From Malus domestica (taxonomy: Eukaryota > Streptophyta > Magnoliopsida > Rosales > Rosaceae): a stretch of DNA of 64,000 nucleotides. A program made the translations under genes and the position numbers. This document shows, one piece after another, positions 62,730 to 64,000 of this stretch; within the stretch, counting starts at the first letter, position 1, and each line of letters starts with the position of its first letter. A model generated the notes under the pieces. That model had not been told where the DNA came from, searched no databases, and worked only from the letters and a program-made list of their open reading frames with translations. The stretch spans positions 9,581,501-9,645,500 of the forward strand of contig NC_091673.1 in the NCBI RefSeq assembly GCF_042453785.1, given 5' to 3'.

Positions 62730-62862
62730 GGTTTATTTGGTATCATTCTTCAATCCAATTTTATATTTTAAATAATGATGATTATAGGTAAATTACTTAA
62801 TACTTATTAGTTTCGAAAACAAATAATTGGATCTAAGAATAATACTAAACATGCCCTCAATT
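62730..62862. mobile_element. Short MITE, about 130 bp
   Basis: Inverted ends: GTTTATTTGGTATCATTCTT followed by CAATCCAATT on the left; in reverse complement GGCATGTTTAGTATTATTCT followed by TAGATCCAATT on the right. AT-rich core. Confidence 0.6.
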
Positions 62863-62979
62863 CTTCTTCTCTTTTTTCTTTCGAGGAGTGTATGAGGAGT
62901 TTTATTGGAATGTTAACATTTTGCTTTGTAAACTCCATCCCACATGAATGGAGTTTGCCCATTTGACATAGGATATATA

Positions 62980-63527
62980 TTTTTGGGTAAATTACACAAA
63001 ACTACATCAACTATGGATTGAACGACACTTTCATACCTCTTTTTTTTTTTAAATGACAATATCATACCTCATCTTAAGAATTTGTGACAATGTCAAACCT
63101 CCGTCAGTTTTTCTGTTAATTTCTCTGTTAAATGCTGACGTGGCCAGAGACAGGACACACTCACTAATCCAACTGGATTAAAAATTAATTAAATATATTT
63201 ATAATAATTAAATATTCAAACAAAAATTAAGAATAAAAAAAAATTAAAATGGCCTAGGGGTACGGGCCTCCCCTTTCCTCCACCTGCACCAACCTTCTTC
63301 TTCTCTTCGATAGCCACCAAACTCTTCCCCATCCCCCCAACCCAACCCACCCCACCCCACCCCAATCCCCCACTTCTTCCCATCCTTTTCGAACCCAAAC
63401 TCTAACCCTAATTCCCCATTTTCAAATAGAAAACCGTAACCTTCCTCACCTATCCCCCCAACCTTCCCTACCTGTCCACTCTTCCCTATCTTTCCCCCCA
63501 ATCTTCCTCCACCACCATTTCTCCTTC

Positions 63528-63558
<31 letters not shown>

Positions 63559-64000
63559 TTCTCTCTTTGGGCTACCTGCAGCTTTTCCCCCATCCCTCTC
63601 CCTACAACCTGCAATTCTCTCTGACACCCTCCTCCTTCATATTCAACAAGATCGGTGACGTCTCGACCAATCTAGTGTCACCCACCACTCACCGGATCGA
63701 GTTTCCCAGCGGCGAGCTTGGTATCGATGACGGAATTCTACTCAGGTCAAGGGCCGATTTCGGCTCCAGTGTCATCCTCGTGTATCCTCCGAGAGAGAGA
63801 GAGGGTGGTACATGAAGGTTGGGGGGGACGGGTGGAAAGGTTTCTGGGTTTTGGGGATGCATGTGTCTAGAGAGAGAGAAAAGAGAGAAGAGAGAAAGGC
63901 GATAGAGAGATGAGAAGGTGGTGGAGGAAGGTTGGGGGTGGGAAGGGTTTCTGGGTTTTGGGGATGCAGATGTCCAGAGAGAGAGAAGAGAGAAAGGCGA
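62980..64000. repeat. Low-complexity stretch with CT tract and tandem duplication at window end
   Basis: 62980-63240 has a non-coding repeat-like phrase (TACACAAAACTACATCAACT; GCTGACGTGGCC). 63255-63560 is very C/T-rich with ACCCCACCCC units, then (CT)n at 63528-63553. A plus-strand open frame at 63567-63815 (FPSGELGIDDGILLRSRADF) has no family I recognise. Its start is near the CT tract and it could be the first exon of a gene running off the window or a captured gene piece. 63815-63901 and 63925-64000 are two copies of a purine-rich unit containing GTTTCTGGGTTTTGGGGATG and ending in (GA)n. Confidence 0.5.

Overview
This is plant nuclear DNA, AT-rich between genes, with spliced genes using GT-AG introns, tRNA-derived SINEs, many short inverted-repeat elements and a Ty3/gypsy fossil. 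The proteins are those of a eudicot. The dispersed repeats (two SINE families and a MITE with TACCAGGATTGACTTTTTAG-type arms) resemble ones I associate with Rosaceae (apple/pear/Prunus group). That assignment is inference.

Layout. 1-4047: broken Ty3/gypsy element, minus strand, cut by the window edge. 4050-5300: decayed 3' part of an unidentified gene. 5.3-15.6 kb: gene-poor and full of MITEs; it includes a non-autonomous transposon at 10661-11418 that carries a piece of the splicing-factor gene PRP17/CDC40. 15.9-18.2 kb: group X ERF transcription factor. 22.6 kb: tRNA-Leu(AAG). 22.9-24.9 kb: chloroplast DUF2301 membrane protein. 26.6-30.5 kb: glycyl-tRNA synthetase with two candidate starts. 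31.5-33.4 kb: mitochondrial Rieske protein. 34.1-36.0 kb: SEC14-like lipid-transfer protein (minus). 36.4-37.4 kb: a foldback about 1 kb long. 38.9-40.3 kb: relic of an NBS-LRR resistance gene (minus). 41.4-43.7 kb: IRX10-like xylan xylosyltransferase. 44.0-48.05 kb: compound tandem array with an embedded minisatellite. 50.7-53.4 kb: plastid transaldolase. 54.2-55.3 kb: internally deleted FKBP19 copy. 55.8-57.8 kb: CYP51 sterol 14-demethylase (minus). 60.5-62.1 kb: small protein resembling mediator-associated protein 2 (minus). 62.4-64 kb: MITEs and a pyrimidine-rich, tandemly duplicated stretch.

The genes are housekeeping or developmental and do not form one pathway. ERF113-like, Rieske, transaldolase and FKBP19 correspond, as I recall, to a short Arabidopsis chromosome 5 segment (about At5g13330 to At5g13430), so part of the window looks like conserved synteny. 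I found no convincing new biological system. The strongest unusual items are the gene-fragment-carrying transposon, the 1-kb foldback, the compound minisatellite array, a CU/GA inverted pair just ahead of the SEC14 start codon, and the deleted FKBP19 copy. Exon limits were read by hand from splice signals, reading phase and family conservation.
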